Positions 53,405-64,000 of a stretch of DNA of 64,000 nucleotides are shown piece by piece. A model generated the notes under the pieces. That model worked only from the letters and a program-made list of their open reading frames with translations, made no database searches and had not been told where the DNA came from. Position 1 is the stretch's first letter. The number at the start of each line of letters is the position of its first letter. A program made the translations under genes and the position numbers. Source of the stretch: Nematostella vectensis (Eukaryota; Cnidaria; Anthozoa; Actiniaria; Edwardsiidae); contig NC_064046.1 of assembly GCF_932526225.1 (NCBI RefSeq), positions 15,823,408-15,887,407 on the forward strand. Reading direction: 5' to 3'.

Positions 53405-56400
53405 GTAGTCAAGTGCCCGCAACGGAAGACTAATGTGGCATTGCTGAAGGAAATTGTAATGAAAATTACTTTAAATACTATTGGTATCGTAAACTATCCA
53501 AGCAAAGTCACCATCGGACTGGAGGTTACATTCGGGAAAAGCTTTAGGGTTACATTCGGGAATTTGTTTTACGAGTGTTTCCTCCAAAAGGTTAGAATAG
53601 ATAATTTTTTTCCGAATGTAAATTCCAAAAAGTAACATTAGGAAAAATAAAACAGTATACTCGGAAAAAAAGGTATATCAATCTATCGAGCGCTATGCTC
53701 TATGTTAGAATCTACTTAATGAAGTTATCCAAGGAATCTAGTTAGTTCTTGTGTGCATAAAATATGTACAGGATCCTGAACAAAGCATGAGCACATCAAA
53801 GATGCTGAGAGTACATAAAAATGTTCCTATACCTTCTTTTAATGTCATGACACACCAAGAACAGTATAATTAAGTATCGATATTTAAAAAATAAAAAATA
53901 AAGAAAAAAAAAGGCTATCAGCGGGAATCGAACCCGGGTGGCTGCGTTAGTAGTCAAGTGCCCGCAACGAAAGACTAACGTGGCATTGCTGAAGGGAATT
54001 GTAGCGAAAATTACTTTTAATACTATTGGTATCGTAAACTATCCCAAGCAAAGTCACCATCGGACTGGAGGTTACATTCGGGAAAAGCTTCAGGGTTACA
54101 TTCGGGAATTTGTTTTACGAGTGTAACCTCCAAAAGGTTACAATCGATAATTTTTTTTACGAATGTAAATTCCAAAAAGTAACATTAGGAAAAATAAAAC
54201 AGTATACTCGGAAAAAAAGGTATATCAATCTATCGAGCGCTATGCTCTATGTTAGAATCTACTTAATCAAGTTATCCAAGGAATCTAGTTAGTTCTTGTG
54301 TGCATAAAATATGTACAGGATCCTGAACAAAGCATGAGCACATCAAAGATGCTGAGAGTACATAAATATGTCCCTATACCTTCTTTTTATGTCATGACAC
54401 ACCAAGAACAGTATAATTAAGTATCGATATTTAAAAAAAAAAAATAAAGAAAAAAAATATGCTATCAGCGGGAATCGAACCCGGGTCGCTGCGTTAGTAG
54501 TCAAGTGCCCGCAACGAAAGAATAACGTGGCATTGCTGAAGCGAATTGTAATGAAAATTACTTTTAATACTAATGGTATCGTAAACTATCCCAAGCAAAG
54601 TCACCATCGGACTGTAGGTTACATTCGGGAAAAGCTTCAGGGTTACATTCGTGAATTTGTTTTACGAGTGTAACCTCCAAAAGGTTACAATCGATAATTT
54701 TTTTTCCAAATGTAAATTCCAAATAGTAACATTAGGAAAAATAAAACAGTATACTCGGAAAAAAAGGTATATCAATCTATCGAGCGCTATGCTCTATGTT
54801 AGAATCTACTTAATGAAGTTATCCAAGGAATCTAGTTAGTTCTTGTGTTCATAAAATATGTACAGGATCCTGAACAAAGCATGAGCACATCAAAGATGCT
54901 GAGAGTACATAAAAATGTCCCTATACCTTCTTTTTATGTCATGACACACCAAGAACAGTATAATTAAGTATCGATATTTAAAAAGAAAATAAAGAAAAAA
55001 AATATGCTATTAGCGGGAATCGAACCCGGGTCGCTGCGTTAGTAGTCAAGTGCTCGCAACGGAAGACTAATGTGGCATTGCTGAAGGAAATTGTAATGAA
55101 AATTACTTTTAATACTATTGGTATCGTAAACTATCCAAGCAAAGTCACCATCGGACTGGAGGTTACATTCGGGAAAAGCTTTAGGGTTACATTCGGGAAT
55201 TTGTTTTACGAGTGTATCCTCCAAAAGGTTAGAATAGATAATTTTTTTCCGAATGTAAATTCCAAAAAGTAACATTAGGAAAAATAAAACAGTATACTCG
55301 GACAAAAAGGTATATCAATCTATCGAGCGCCATGCTCTATGTTAGAATCTACTTAATAAAGTTATCCAAGGAATCTAGTTAGTTCTTGTGTGCATAAAAT
55401 ATGTACAGGATCCTGAACAAAGCATGAGCACATCAAAGATGCTGAGAGTACATAAAAATGTCCCTATACCTTCTTTTTATGTCATGACACACCAAGAACA
55501 GAATAATTAAGTATCGATATTTAAAAAAAAAAAATAAAGAAAAAAAATAGGCTATCAGCGGGAATCGAATCCGGGTCGCTGCGTTAGTAGTCAAGTGCCC
55601 GCAACGAAAGACTAACGTGGCATTGCTGAAGCGAATTGTAATGAAAATTACTTTTAATACTAATGGTATCGTAAACTATCCCAAGCAAAGTCACCATCGG
55701 ACTGTAGGTTACATTCGGGAAAAGCTTCAGGGTTACATTCGGGAATTTGTTTTACGAGTGTAACCTCCAAAAGGTTACAATCGTAAATTTTTTTTCCGAA
55801 TGTAAATTCCAAATAGTAACATTAGGAAAAATAAAACAGTATACTCGGAAAAAAAGGTATATCAATCTATCGAGCGCTATGCTCTATGTTAGAATCTACT
55901 TAATGAAGTTATCCAAGGAATCTAATTAGTTCTTGTGTGCATAAAATATGTACAGGATCCTGAACAAAGCATGAGCACATCAAAGATGCTAAGAGTACAT
56001 AAATATGTCCCTATACCTTCTTTTTATGTCATGACACACCAAGAACAGTATAATTAAGTATCGATATTTAAAAAAAAATAAAGAAAAAAAAAAAATAGGC
56101 TATCAGCGGGAATCGAACCCGGGTCGCTGCGTTAGTAGTCAAGTGCCCGCAACGAAAGACTAATGTGGCATTGCTGAAGGGAATTGTAATGAAAATTACT
56201 TTTAATACTATTGGTATCGTAAACTATCCCAAGCAAAGTCACCATCGGACTGGAGGTTACATTCGGGAAAAGCTTTGGGGTTACATTCGGGAATTTGTTT
56301 TACGAGTGTATCCTCCAAAAGGTTAGAATAGATAATTTTTTTCCGAATGTAAATTCCAAAAAGTAACATTAGGAAAAATAAAACAGTATACTCGGACAAA

Positions 56401-59400
56401 AAGGTATATCAATCTATCGAGCGCTATGCTCTATGTTAGAATCTACTTAATGAAGTTATCCAAGGAATCTAGTTAGTTCTTGTGTGCATAAAATATGTAC
56501 AGGATCCTGAACAAAGCATGAGCACATCAAAGATGCTGAGAGTACATAAAAATGTCCCTATACCTTCTTTTTATGTCATGACACACCAAGAACAGAATAA
56601 TTAAGTATCGATATTTAAAAAAAAAAAAATAAAGAAAAAAAATATGCTATCAGCGGGAATCGAATCCGGGTCGCTGCGTTAGTAGTCAAGTGCCCGCAAC
56701 GAAAGACTAACGTGGCATTGCTGAAGGGAATTGTAATGAAAATTACTTTTAATACTATTGGTATCGTAAACTATCCCAAGCAAAGTCACCATCGGACTGG
56801 AGGTTACATTCGGGAAAAGCTTCAGGGTTACATTCGGGAATTTGTTTTACGAGTGTAACCTTCAAACGGTTACAATCGATAATTTTTTTTCAGAATGTAA
56901 ATTCCAAAAAGTAACATTAGGAAAAATAAAACAGTATACTCGGAAAAAAAGGTATATCAATCTATCGAGCGCTATGCTCTATCTTAGAATCTACTTAATC
57001 AAGTTATCCAAGGAATCTAGTTAGTTCTTGTGTGCATAAAATATGTACAGGATCCTGAACAAAGCATGAGCACATCAAAGATGCTAAGAGTACATAAATA
57101 TGTCCCTATACCTTCTTTTTATGTCATGACACACCAAGAACAGTATAATTAAGTATCGATATTTAAAAAATAAAAAATAAAGAAAAAAAAAGGCTATCAG
57201 CGGGAATCTAACCCGGGTGGCTGCGTTAGTAGTCAAGTGCCCGCAACGAAAGACTAACGTGGCATTGCTGAAGCGAATTGTAATGAAAATTACTTTTAAT
57301 ACTAATGGTATCGTAAACTATCCCAAGCAAAGTCACCATCGGACTGTAGGTTACATTCGGGAAAAGCTTCAGGGTTACATTCGGGAATTTTTTTTTCGAG
57401 TGTAACCTCCAAAAGGTTACAATCGATAATTTTTTTTCCGAATGTAAATTCCAAATAGTAACATTAGGAAAAATAAAACAGTATACTCGGAAAAAAAGGT
57501 ATATCAATCTATCGAGCGCTATGCTCTATGTTAGAATCTACTTAATGAAGTTATCCAAGGAATCTAGTTAGTTCTTGTGTGCATAAAATATGTACAGGAT
57601 CCTGAACAAAGCATGAGCACATCAAAGATGCTGAGAGTACATAAAAATGTCCCTATACCTTCTTTTTATGTCATGACACACCAAGAACAGTATAATTAAG
57701 TATCGATATTTAAAAAAAAAATAAAGAAAAAAAAAATAGGCTATCAGCGAGAATCGAACCCGGGTCGCTGCGTTAGTAGTCAAGTGCCCGCAACGAAAGA
57801 CTAACGTGGCATTGCTGAAGGGAATTTAAACGAAAATTACTTTTAATACTATTGGTATCGTAAACTATCCCAAGCAAAGTCACCATCGGACTGGAGGTTA
57901 CATTCGGGAAAAGCTTCAGGGTTACATTCGGAAATTTGTTTTACGAGAGTAACCTCCAAATGGTTACAATCGATAATTTTTTTTCCGAATGTAAATTCCA
58001 AATAGTAACATTAGGAAAAATAAAACAGTATACTCGGAAAAAAAGGTATATCAATCTATCGAGCGCTATGCTCTATGTTAGAATCTACTTAATCAAGTTA
58101 TCCAAGGAATCTAGTTAGTTCTTGTGTGCATAAAATATGTACAGGATCCTGAACAAAGCATGAGCACATCAAAGATGCTGAGAGTACATAAAAATGTCCC
58201 TATACCTTCTTTTTATGTCATGACACACCAAGAACAGTATAATTAAGTATCGATATTTAAAAAAAAAATAAAGAAAAAAAAATAGGCTATCAGCGAGAAT
58301 CGAACCCGGGTCGCTGCGTTAGTAGTCAAGTGCCCGCAACGAAAGACTAACGTGGCATTGCTGAAGGGAATTGTAACGAAAGTTACTTTTGATACCATTG
58401 GTATCGTAAACTATCCCAAGCAAAGTCACCATCGGACTGGAGGTTACATTCGGGAAAAGCTTCAGGGTTACATTCGGAAATTTGTTTTACGAGAGTAACC
58501 TCCAAAAGGTTACAATCGATAATTTTTTTTCCGAATGTAAATTCCAAAAAGTAACATTAGGAAAAATAAAACAGTATACTCGAACAAAAAGGTATATCAA
58601 TCTATCGAGCGTTATGCTCTATGTTAGAATCTACTTAATCAAGTTATCCAAGGAATCTAGTTAGTTCTTGTGTGCATAAAATATGTACAGGATCCTGAAC
58701 AAAGCATGAGCACATCAAAGATGCTGAAAGTACATAAAAATGTTCCTATACCTTCTTTTAATGTCATGACACACCAAGAACAGTATAATTAAGTATCGAT
58801 ATTTAAAAAATAAAAAATAAAGAAAAAAAAAGGCTATCAGCGGGAATCGAACCCGGGTAGCTGCGTTAGTAGTCAAGTGCCCGCAACGAAAGACTAACGT
58901 GGCATTGCTGAAGGGAATTGTAATGAAAATTACTTTTAATACTATTGGTATCGTAAACTATCCCAAGCAAAGTCACCATCGGACTGGAGGTTACATTCGG
59001 GAAAAGCTTCAGGGTTACATTCGGGAATTTGTTTTACGAGTTTAACCTCTAAAAGGTTACAATCGATAATTTTTTTTCCGAATGTAAATTCCAAAAAGTA
59101 ACATTAGGAAAAATTAAACAGTATACTCGGAAAAAAAGGAATATCAATCTATCGAGCGCTATGCTCTATGTTAGAATCTACTTAATGAAGTTATCCAAGG
59201 AATCTAGTTAGTTCTTGTGTGCATAAAATATGTACAGGATCCTGAACAAAGCATGAGCACATCAAAGATGCTGAGAGTACATAAATATGTCCCTATACCT
59301 TCTTTTTATGTCATGACACACCAAGAACAGTATAATTAAGTATCGATATTAAAAAAAAAAAAATAAAGAAACAAAAATATGCTATCAGCGGGAATCGAAC

Positions 59401-60590
59401 CCGGGTCGCTGCGTTAGTAGTCAAGTGCCCGCAACAAAAGACTAACGTGGCATTGCTGAAGGGAATTGTAATGAAAATTACTTTTAATACTATTGGTATC
59501 GTAAACTATCCCAAGCAAAGTCACCATCGGACTGGAGGTTACATTCGGGAAAAGCTTCAGGGTTACATTCGGGAATTTGTTTTACGAGTGTAACATCCAA
59601 ATGGTTACAATCGATAAATTTTTTTCCGAATGTAAATTCCAAAATGTAACATTAGGAAAAAAAACAGTATACTCGGAAAAAAAGGTATATCAATCTATTG
59701 AGCGCTATGCTCTATGTTAGAATCTACTTAATCAAGTTATTCAAGGAATCTAGTTAGTTCTTGTGTGCATAAAATATGTACAGGATCCTGAACAAAGCAT
59801 GAGCACATCAAAGATGCTGAGAGTACATAAAAATGTCCCTATACCTTCTTTTTATGTCATGACACCCCAAGAACAGTATAATTAAGTATTGATATTTAAA
59901 AAAAAAAATAAAGAAAAAAAAATAGGCTATCAGCGGGAATCGAACCCGGGTGGCTGCATTAGTAGTCAAGTGCCCGCAACGAAAGACTAACGTGGCATTG
60001 CTGAAGGGAATTGTAATGAAAATTACTATTAATACTATTGTTATCGTAAACTATCTCAAGCAAAGTCACCATCGGACTGGAGGTTACATTCGGGAAAAGC
60101 TTCAGGTTTACATTCGGGAATTTGTTTTACGAGTGTAACCTCCAAAAGGTTACAATCGATAATTATTTTTCCGAATGTAAATTCCAAAAAGTACCATTAG
60201 GAAAAATAAAACAGTATACTCGGAAAAAAGATATATCAATCTATCGAGCGCTATGCTCTATGTTAGAATCTACTTAATCAAGTTATCCAAGGAATCTAGT
60301 TAGTTCTTGTGTGCATAAAATATGTACAGGATCCTGAACAAAGCATGAGCACATCAAAGATGCTGAGAGTACATAAAAATGTCCCTATACCTTCTTTTTA
60401 TGTCATGACACACCAAGAACAGTATAATTAAGTATCGATATTAAAAAAAAAAAAAATAAAGAAACAAAAATATGCTATCAGCGGGAATCGAACCCGGGTC
60501 GCTGCGTTAGTAGTCAAGTGCCCGCAACAAAAGACTAACGTGGCATTGCTGAAGGGAATTGTAATGAAAATTACTTTTAATACTATTGGT
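53405..60590 (+). repeat. 30-monomer higher-order unit, copy 2
   Basis: Partner of 37020-44200. Between about 55450 and 57200 it carries different monomers, with GAATCCGGGTC, ATCGTAAATTTT (about 55780) and AGATGCTAAGAGTAC. These resemble 32.6-33.1 kb more than the aligned stretch of copy 1. The number of monomers in the replaced interval is the same in both copies. Confidence 0.8.
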
Positions 60591-63020
60591 ATCGTAAACT
60601 ATCCCAAGCAAAGTCACCATCGGACTGGAGGTTACATTCGGGAAAAGCTTCAGGGTTACATTCGGGAATTTGTTTTACGAGTGTAACCTCCAAAAGGTTA
60701 CAATCGATAAATTTTTTTCCGAATGTAAATTCCAAAATGTAACATTAGGAAAAAAAACAGTATACTCGGAAAAAAAGGTATATCAATCTATTGAGCGCTA
60801 TGCTCTATGTTAGAATCTACTTAATCAAGTTATTCAGGGAATCTAGTTAGTTCTTGTGTGCATAAAATATGTACAGGATCCTGAACAAAGCATGAGCACA
60901 TCAAAGATGCTGAGAGTACATAAAAATGTCCCTATACCTTCTTTTTATGTCATGACACCCCAAGAACAGTATAATTAAGTATTGATATTTAAAAAAAAAA
61001 ATAAAGAAAAAAAATAGGCTATCAGCGGGAATCGAACCCGGGTCGCTGCGTTAGTAGTCAAGTGCCCGCAACAAAAGACTAACGTGGCATTGCTGAAGGG
61101 AATTGTAATGAAAATTACTATTAATACTATTTTTATCGTAAACTATCCCAAGCAAAGTCACCATCGGACTGGAGGTTACATTCGGGAAAAGCTTCAGGTT
61201 TACATTCGGGAAATTGTTTTACGAGTGTAACCTCCAAAAGGTTACAATCGATAATTATTGTTCCGAATGTAAATTCCAAAAAGTACCATTAGAAAAAATA
61301 AAACAGTATACTCGGAAAAAAAGGTATATCAATCTATCGAGCGCTATGCTCTATGTTAGAATCTACTTAATTAAGTTATCCAAGGAATCTAGTTAGTTCT
61401 TGTGTGCATAAAATATGTACAGGACCCTGAACAAAGCATGAGCACATCAAAGATGCTGAGAGTACATAAAAATGTCCCTATACCTTCTTTTTATGTCATG
61501 ACACCCCAAGAACAGTATAATTAAGTATTGATATTTAAAAAAAAAAATAAAGAAAAAAAAATAGGCTATCAGCGGGAATCGAACCCGGGTGGCTGCATTA
61601 GTAGTCAAGTGCCCGCAACGAAAGACTAACGTGGCATTGCTGAAGGGAATTGTAATGAAAATTACTATTAATACTATTGTTATCGTAAACTATCCCAAGC
61701 AAAGTCACCATCGGACTGGAGGTTACATTCGGGAAAAGCTTCAGGGTTACATTCGGGAATTTGTTTTACGAGTGTAACCTCCAAAAGGTTACAATCGATA
61801 ATTATTTTTCCGAATGTAAATTCCAAAAAGTACCATTAGGAAAAATAAAACAGTATACTCGGAAAAAAAGGTATATCAATCTATCGAGCGCTATGCTCTA
61901 TGTTAGAATCTACTTAATGAAGTTATCCAAGGAATCTAGTTAGTTCTTGTGTGCATAAAATATGTACAGGACCCTGAACAAAGCATGAGCACATCAAAGA
62001 TGCTGAGAGTACATAAAAATGTCCCTATACCTTCTTTTTATGTCATGACACACCAAGAACAGTATAAAAAAGTATCGATATTTAAAAAAAAAATAAAGAA
62101 AAAAAAATAGGCTATCAGCGAGAATCGAACCCGGGTCGCTGCGTTAGTAGTCAAGTGCCCGCAACGAAAGACTAACGTGGCATTGCTGAAGGGAATTGTA
62201 ATGAAAATTACTTTTATAACTATTGGTATCGTAAACTATCCCAAGCAAAGTCACCATCGGACTGGAGGTTACATTCGGGAAAAGCTTCAGGGTTACATTC
62301 GGGAATTTGTTTTAAGAGAGTAACCTCTAAAAGGTTACAATCGATAATTTTTTTTCCGAATGTAAATTCCAAAAAGTAACATTATGAAAAATAAAACAGT
62401 ATACTCGGAAAAAAAGGTATATCAATCTATCGAGCATTATGCTCTATGTTAGAATCTACTTAATCAAGTTATCCAAGGAATCTAGTTAGTTCTTGTGTGC
62501 ATAAAATATGTACAGGATCCTGAACAAAGCATGAGCACATCAAAGATGCTGAGAGTACATAAAAATGTCCCTATACCTTCTTTTTATGTCATGACACACC
62601 AAGAACACTATAATTAATTATTGATATTTAAAAAAAAAATAAAGAAAAAAAATATGCTATCAGCGGGAATCGAACCCGGGTGGCTGCATTAGTAGTCAAG
62701 TGCCCGAAACGAAAGACTAACGTGGCATTGCTGAAGGGAATTGTAATGAAAATTACTATTAATACTATTGTTATCGTAAACTATCCCAAGCAAAGTCACC
62801 ATCGGACTGGAGGTTACATTGGGGAAAAGCTTCAGCTTTACATTCGGGAATTTGTTTTACGAGTGTAACCTCCAAAAGGTTACAATCGATAATTATTTTT
62901 CCGAATGTAAATTCCAAAAAGTACCATTAGGAAAAATAAAACAGTATACTCGGAAAAAAAGGTATATCAATCTATCGAGCGCTATGCTCTATGTTAGAAT
63001 CTACTTAATGAAGTTATCCA
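59340..63020 (+). repeat. Block repeated 22 monomers earlier (partner copy)
   Basis: Partner of 47320-51000 and, at its left end, also the end of the 30-monomer unit. Private differences include TTTTTATCG near 61131, TATAAAAAAGTATCG near 62066 and GAACACTATAATTAATTATTG near 62604. Confidence 0.75.
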
Positions 63021-64000
63021 AGGAATCTAGTTAGTTCTTGTGTGCATAAAATATGTACAGGATCCTGAACAAAGCATGAGCACATCAAAGATGCTGAGAG
63101 TACATAAAAATGTCCCTATACCTTCTTTTTATGTCATGACACACCAAGAACAGTAAAATTAAGTATCGATATTAAAAAAAAAAAAAATTAAGAAAAAAAA
63201 AATAGGCTATCAGCGAGAATCGAACCCGGGTCGCTGCGTTAGTAGTCAAGTGCCCGCAACGAAAGACTAACGTGGCATTGCTGAAGGGAATTGTAATGAA
63301 AATTACTTTTAATACTATTGGTATCGTAAACTATCCCAAGCAAAGTCACCATCGGACTGGAGGTTACATTCGGGAAAAGCTTCAGGGTTACATTCGGGAA
63401 TTTGTTTTACGAGAGTAACCTCCAAAAGGTTACAATCGATAATTTTTTTTCCGAATGTAAATTCCAAAAAGTAACATTAGGAAAAATAAAACAGTATACT
63501 CGGAAAAAAAGGTATATCAATATATTGAGCGTTATGCTCTATGTGAGAATCTACTTAATCAAGTTATCCAAGGAATCTAGTTAGTTCTTGTGTGCATAAA
63601 ATATGTACAGGATCCTGAACAAAGCATGAGCACATCAAAGATGCTGAGAGTACATAAAAATGTCCCTATACCTTCTTTTTATGTCATGACACACCAAGAA
63701 CAGTAGAATTAAGTATCGATATTTAAAAAAAAAATAAAGAAAAAAAAATAGGCTATCAGCGAGAATCGAACCCGGGTAGCTGCGTTAGTAGTCAAGTGCC
63801 CGCAACGAAAGACTAACGTGGCATTGCTAAAGGGAATTGTAATGAAAATTACTTTTAATACTATTGGTATCGTAAACTATCCCAAGCAAAGTCACCATCG
63901 GACTGGAGGTTACATTCGGGAAAAGCTTCAGGGTTACATTCGGGAATTTGTTTTACGAGTGTAACCTCCAAAAGGTTACAATCGATAATTTTTTTTCCGA
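60600..64000 (+). repeat. Higher-order block A, copy 4 (cut by window end)
   Basis: It carries the block A marks in order: AAAATGTAAC (60733), GACACCCC (60954), ACCCTG dyad variants (61422, 61969), TTTAAGAGAGTAACCTCT (62312), TTGGGGAAAAG (62820), and a final monomer with GGGTAGCTGCG (63774). The third copy lies at 48.6-53.2 kb. Confidence 0.7.

Larger units (their letters stand above)
1..64000. repeat. Tandem satellite array, ~546-bp monomer, fills the window
   Basis: A single monomer repeats head to tail in one orientation with no interruption. Anchor positions (TTGTTTTA or its mutated form) are: 93, 640, 1187, 1733, 2279, 2827, 3374, 3919, 4469, 5019, 5537, 6083, 6626, 7174, 7719, 8267, 8811, 9356, 9906, 10456, 10997, 11539, 12087, 12632, 13180, 13729, 14267, 14810, 15358, 15905, 16447, 16994, 17543, 18087, 18634, 19180, 19729, 20277, 20824, 21369, 21908, 22455, 23001, 23547, 24092, 24615, 25161, 25708, 26254, 26801, 27348, 27893, 28440, 28987, 29531, 30077, 30622, 31166, 31710, 32260, 32808, 33355, 33901, 34447, 34994, 35539, 36085, 36630, 37174, 37721, 38267, 38812, 39358, 39904, 40453, 40999, 41545, 42091, 42638, 43186, 43730, 44277, 44821, 45369, 45916, 46462, 47008, 47557, 48102, 48650, 49194, 49741, 50287, 50833, 51379, 51924, 52474, 53020, 53564, 54110, 54657, 55201, 55747, 56295, 56842, 57389, 57936, 58482, 59029, 59577, 60122, 60670, 61214, 61761, 62307, 62852, 63402, 63948. 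The mean step is 545.8 bp. Most length change lies in the A and T tracts. Both window ends fall inside monomers, so the array continues beyond the window. No protein gene is supported anywhere in it. Confidence 0.98.

Noticed and set aside
1-64000. CRISPR array or bacterial repeat locus
   Set aside because: The repeat unit is about 546 bp with no unique spacers, no cas genes and no prokaryotic genes in 64 kb.
1-64000. rDNA spacer, telomeric repeats or histone cluster
   Set aside because: No rRNA, no short telomere-type repeat and no coding sequence was seen in any monomer.

Overview
The window is one uninterrupted tandem satellite array. A monomer of about 546 bp is repeated head to tail from the first base to the last, always in the same orientation. 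One short anchor (TTGTTTTA, or its mutated form) can be followed through 118 consecutive monomers, from 93 to 63948. The 117 intervals average 545.8 bp and range from 518 to 550. I see no unique sequence, no credible protein gene, no intact transposon, no CRISPR array and no rRNA. The DNA is AT-rich, roughly one third G+C by eye. This is typical of nuclear heterochromatin (centromeric, pericentromeric, subtelomeric or B-chromosome satellite) of a eukaryote, probably from a long-read assembly. The species cannot be read from the sequence.

Inside each monomer, in + strand order, there is: (1) an A-rich tract; (2) a 77-bp tRNA-like segment on the minus strand with a consensus Pol III B box, whose 3' end runs straight into the A-rich tract, which on that strand is a T-run like a Pol III terminator; (3) a linker; (4) a cluster of short related motifs (GTTACATTCGG and relatives) in both orientations, including a 24-bp direct pair and a diverged 42-bp direct pair; (5) a small GAGC...GCTC hairpin; (6) a nearly perfect 18-bp dyad centred on a BamHI site; (7) a less structured stretch of about 100 bp leading to the next A-rich tract.

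The array is a mosaic of monomer variants that recur in blocks. 1-3.6 kb resembles 28.9-31.6, 48.6-53.2 and 60.6-64.0 kb. The 3.6-14.1 kb domain has private variants and three copies of a three-monomer block. 14-29 kb mixes several classes. 37.0-44.2 kb recurs at 53.4-60.6 kb, shifted by about 16.39 kb (30 monomers), with an internal stretch replaced by other monomers. Shifts of about 12.02, 10.93, 5.46, 5.44, 4.91, 4.37, 3.28 and 1.09 kb are also seen, all near whole multiples of the monomer. This nested higher-order pattern is what unequal exchange and conversion between sister arrays would leave.

No genes work together here. The only candidate function is transcription of, or protein binding to, the repeated tRNA-like and dyad elements. 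The 60-90 codon open frames that recur in every period are a consequence of the repeat: the ones I checked start at TTG or GTG, and they occur on both strands.
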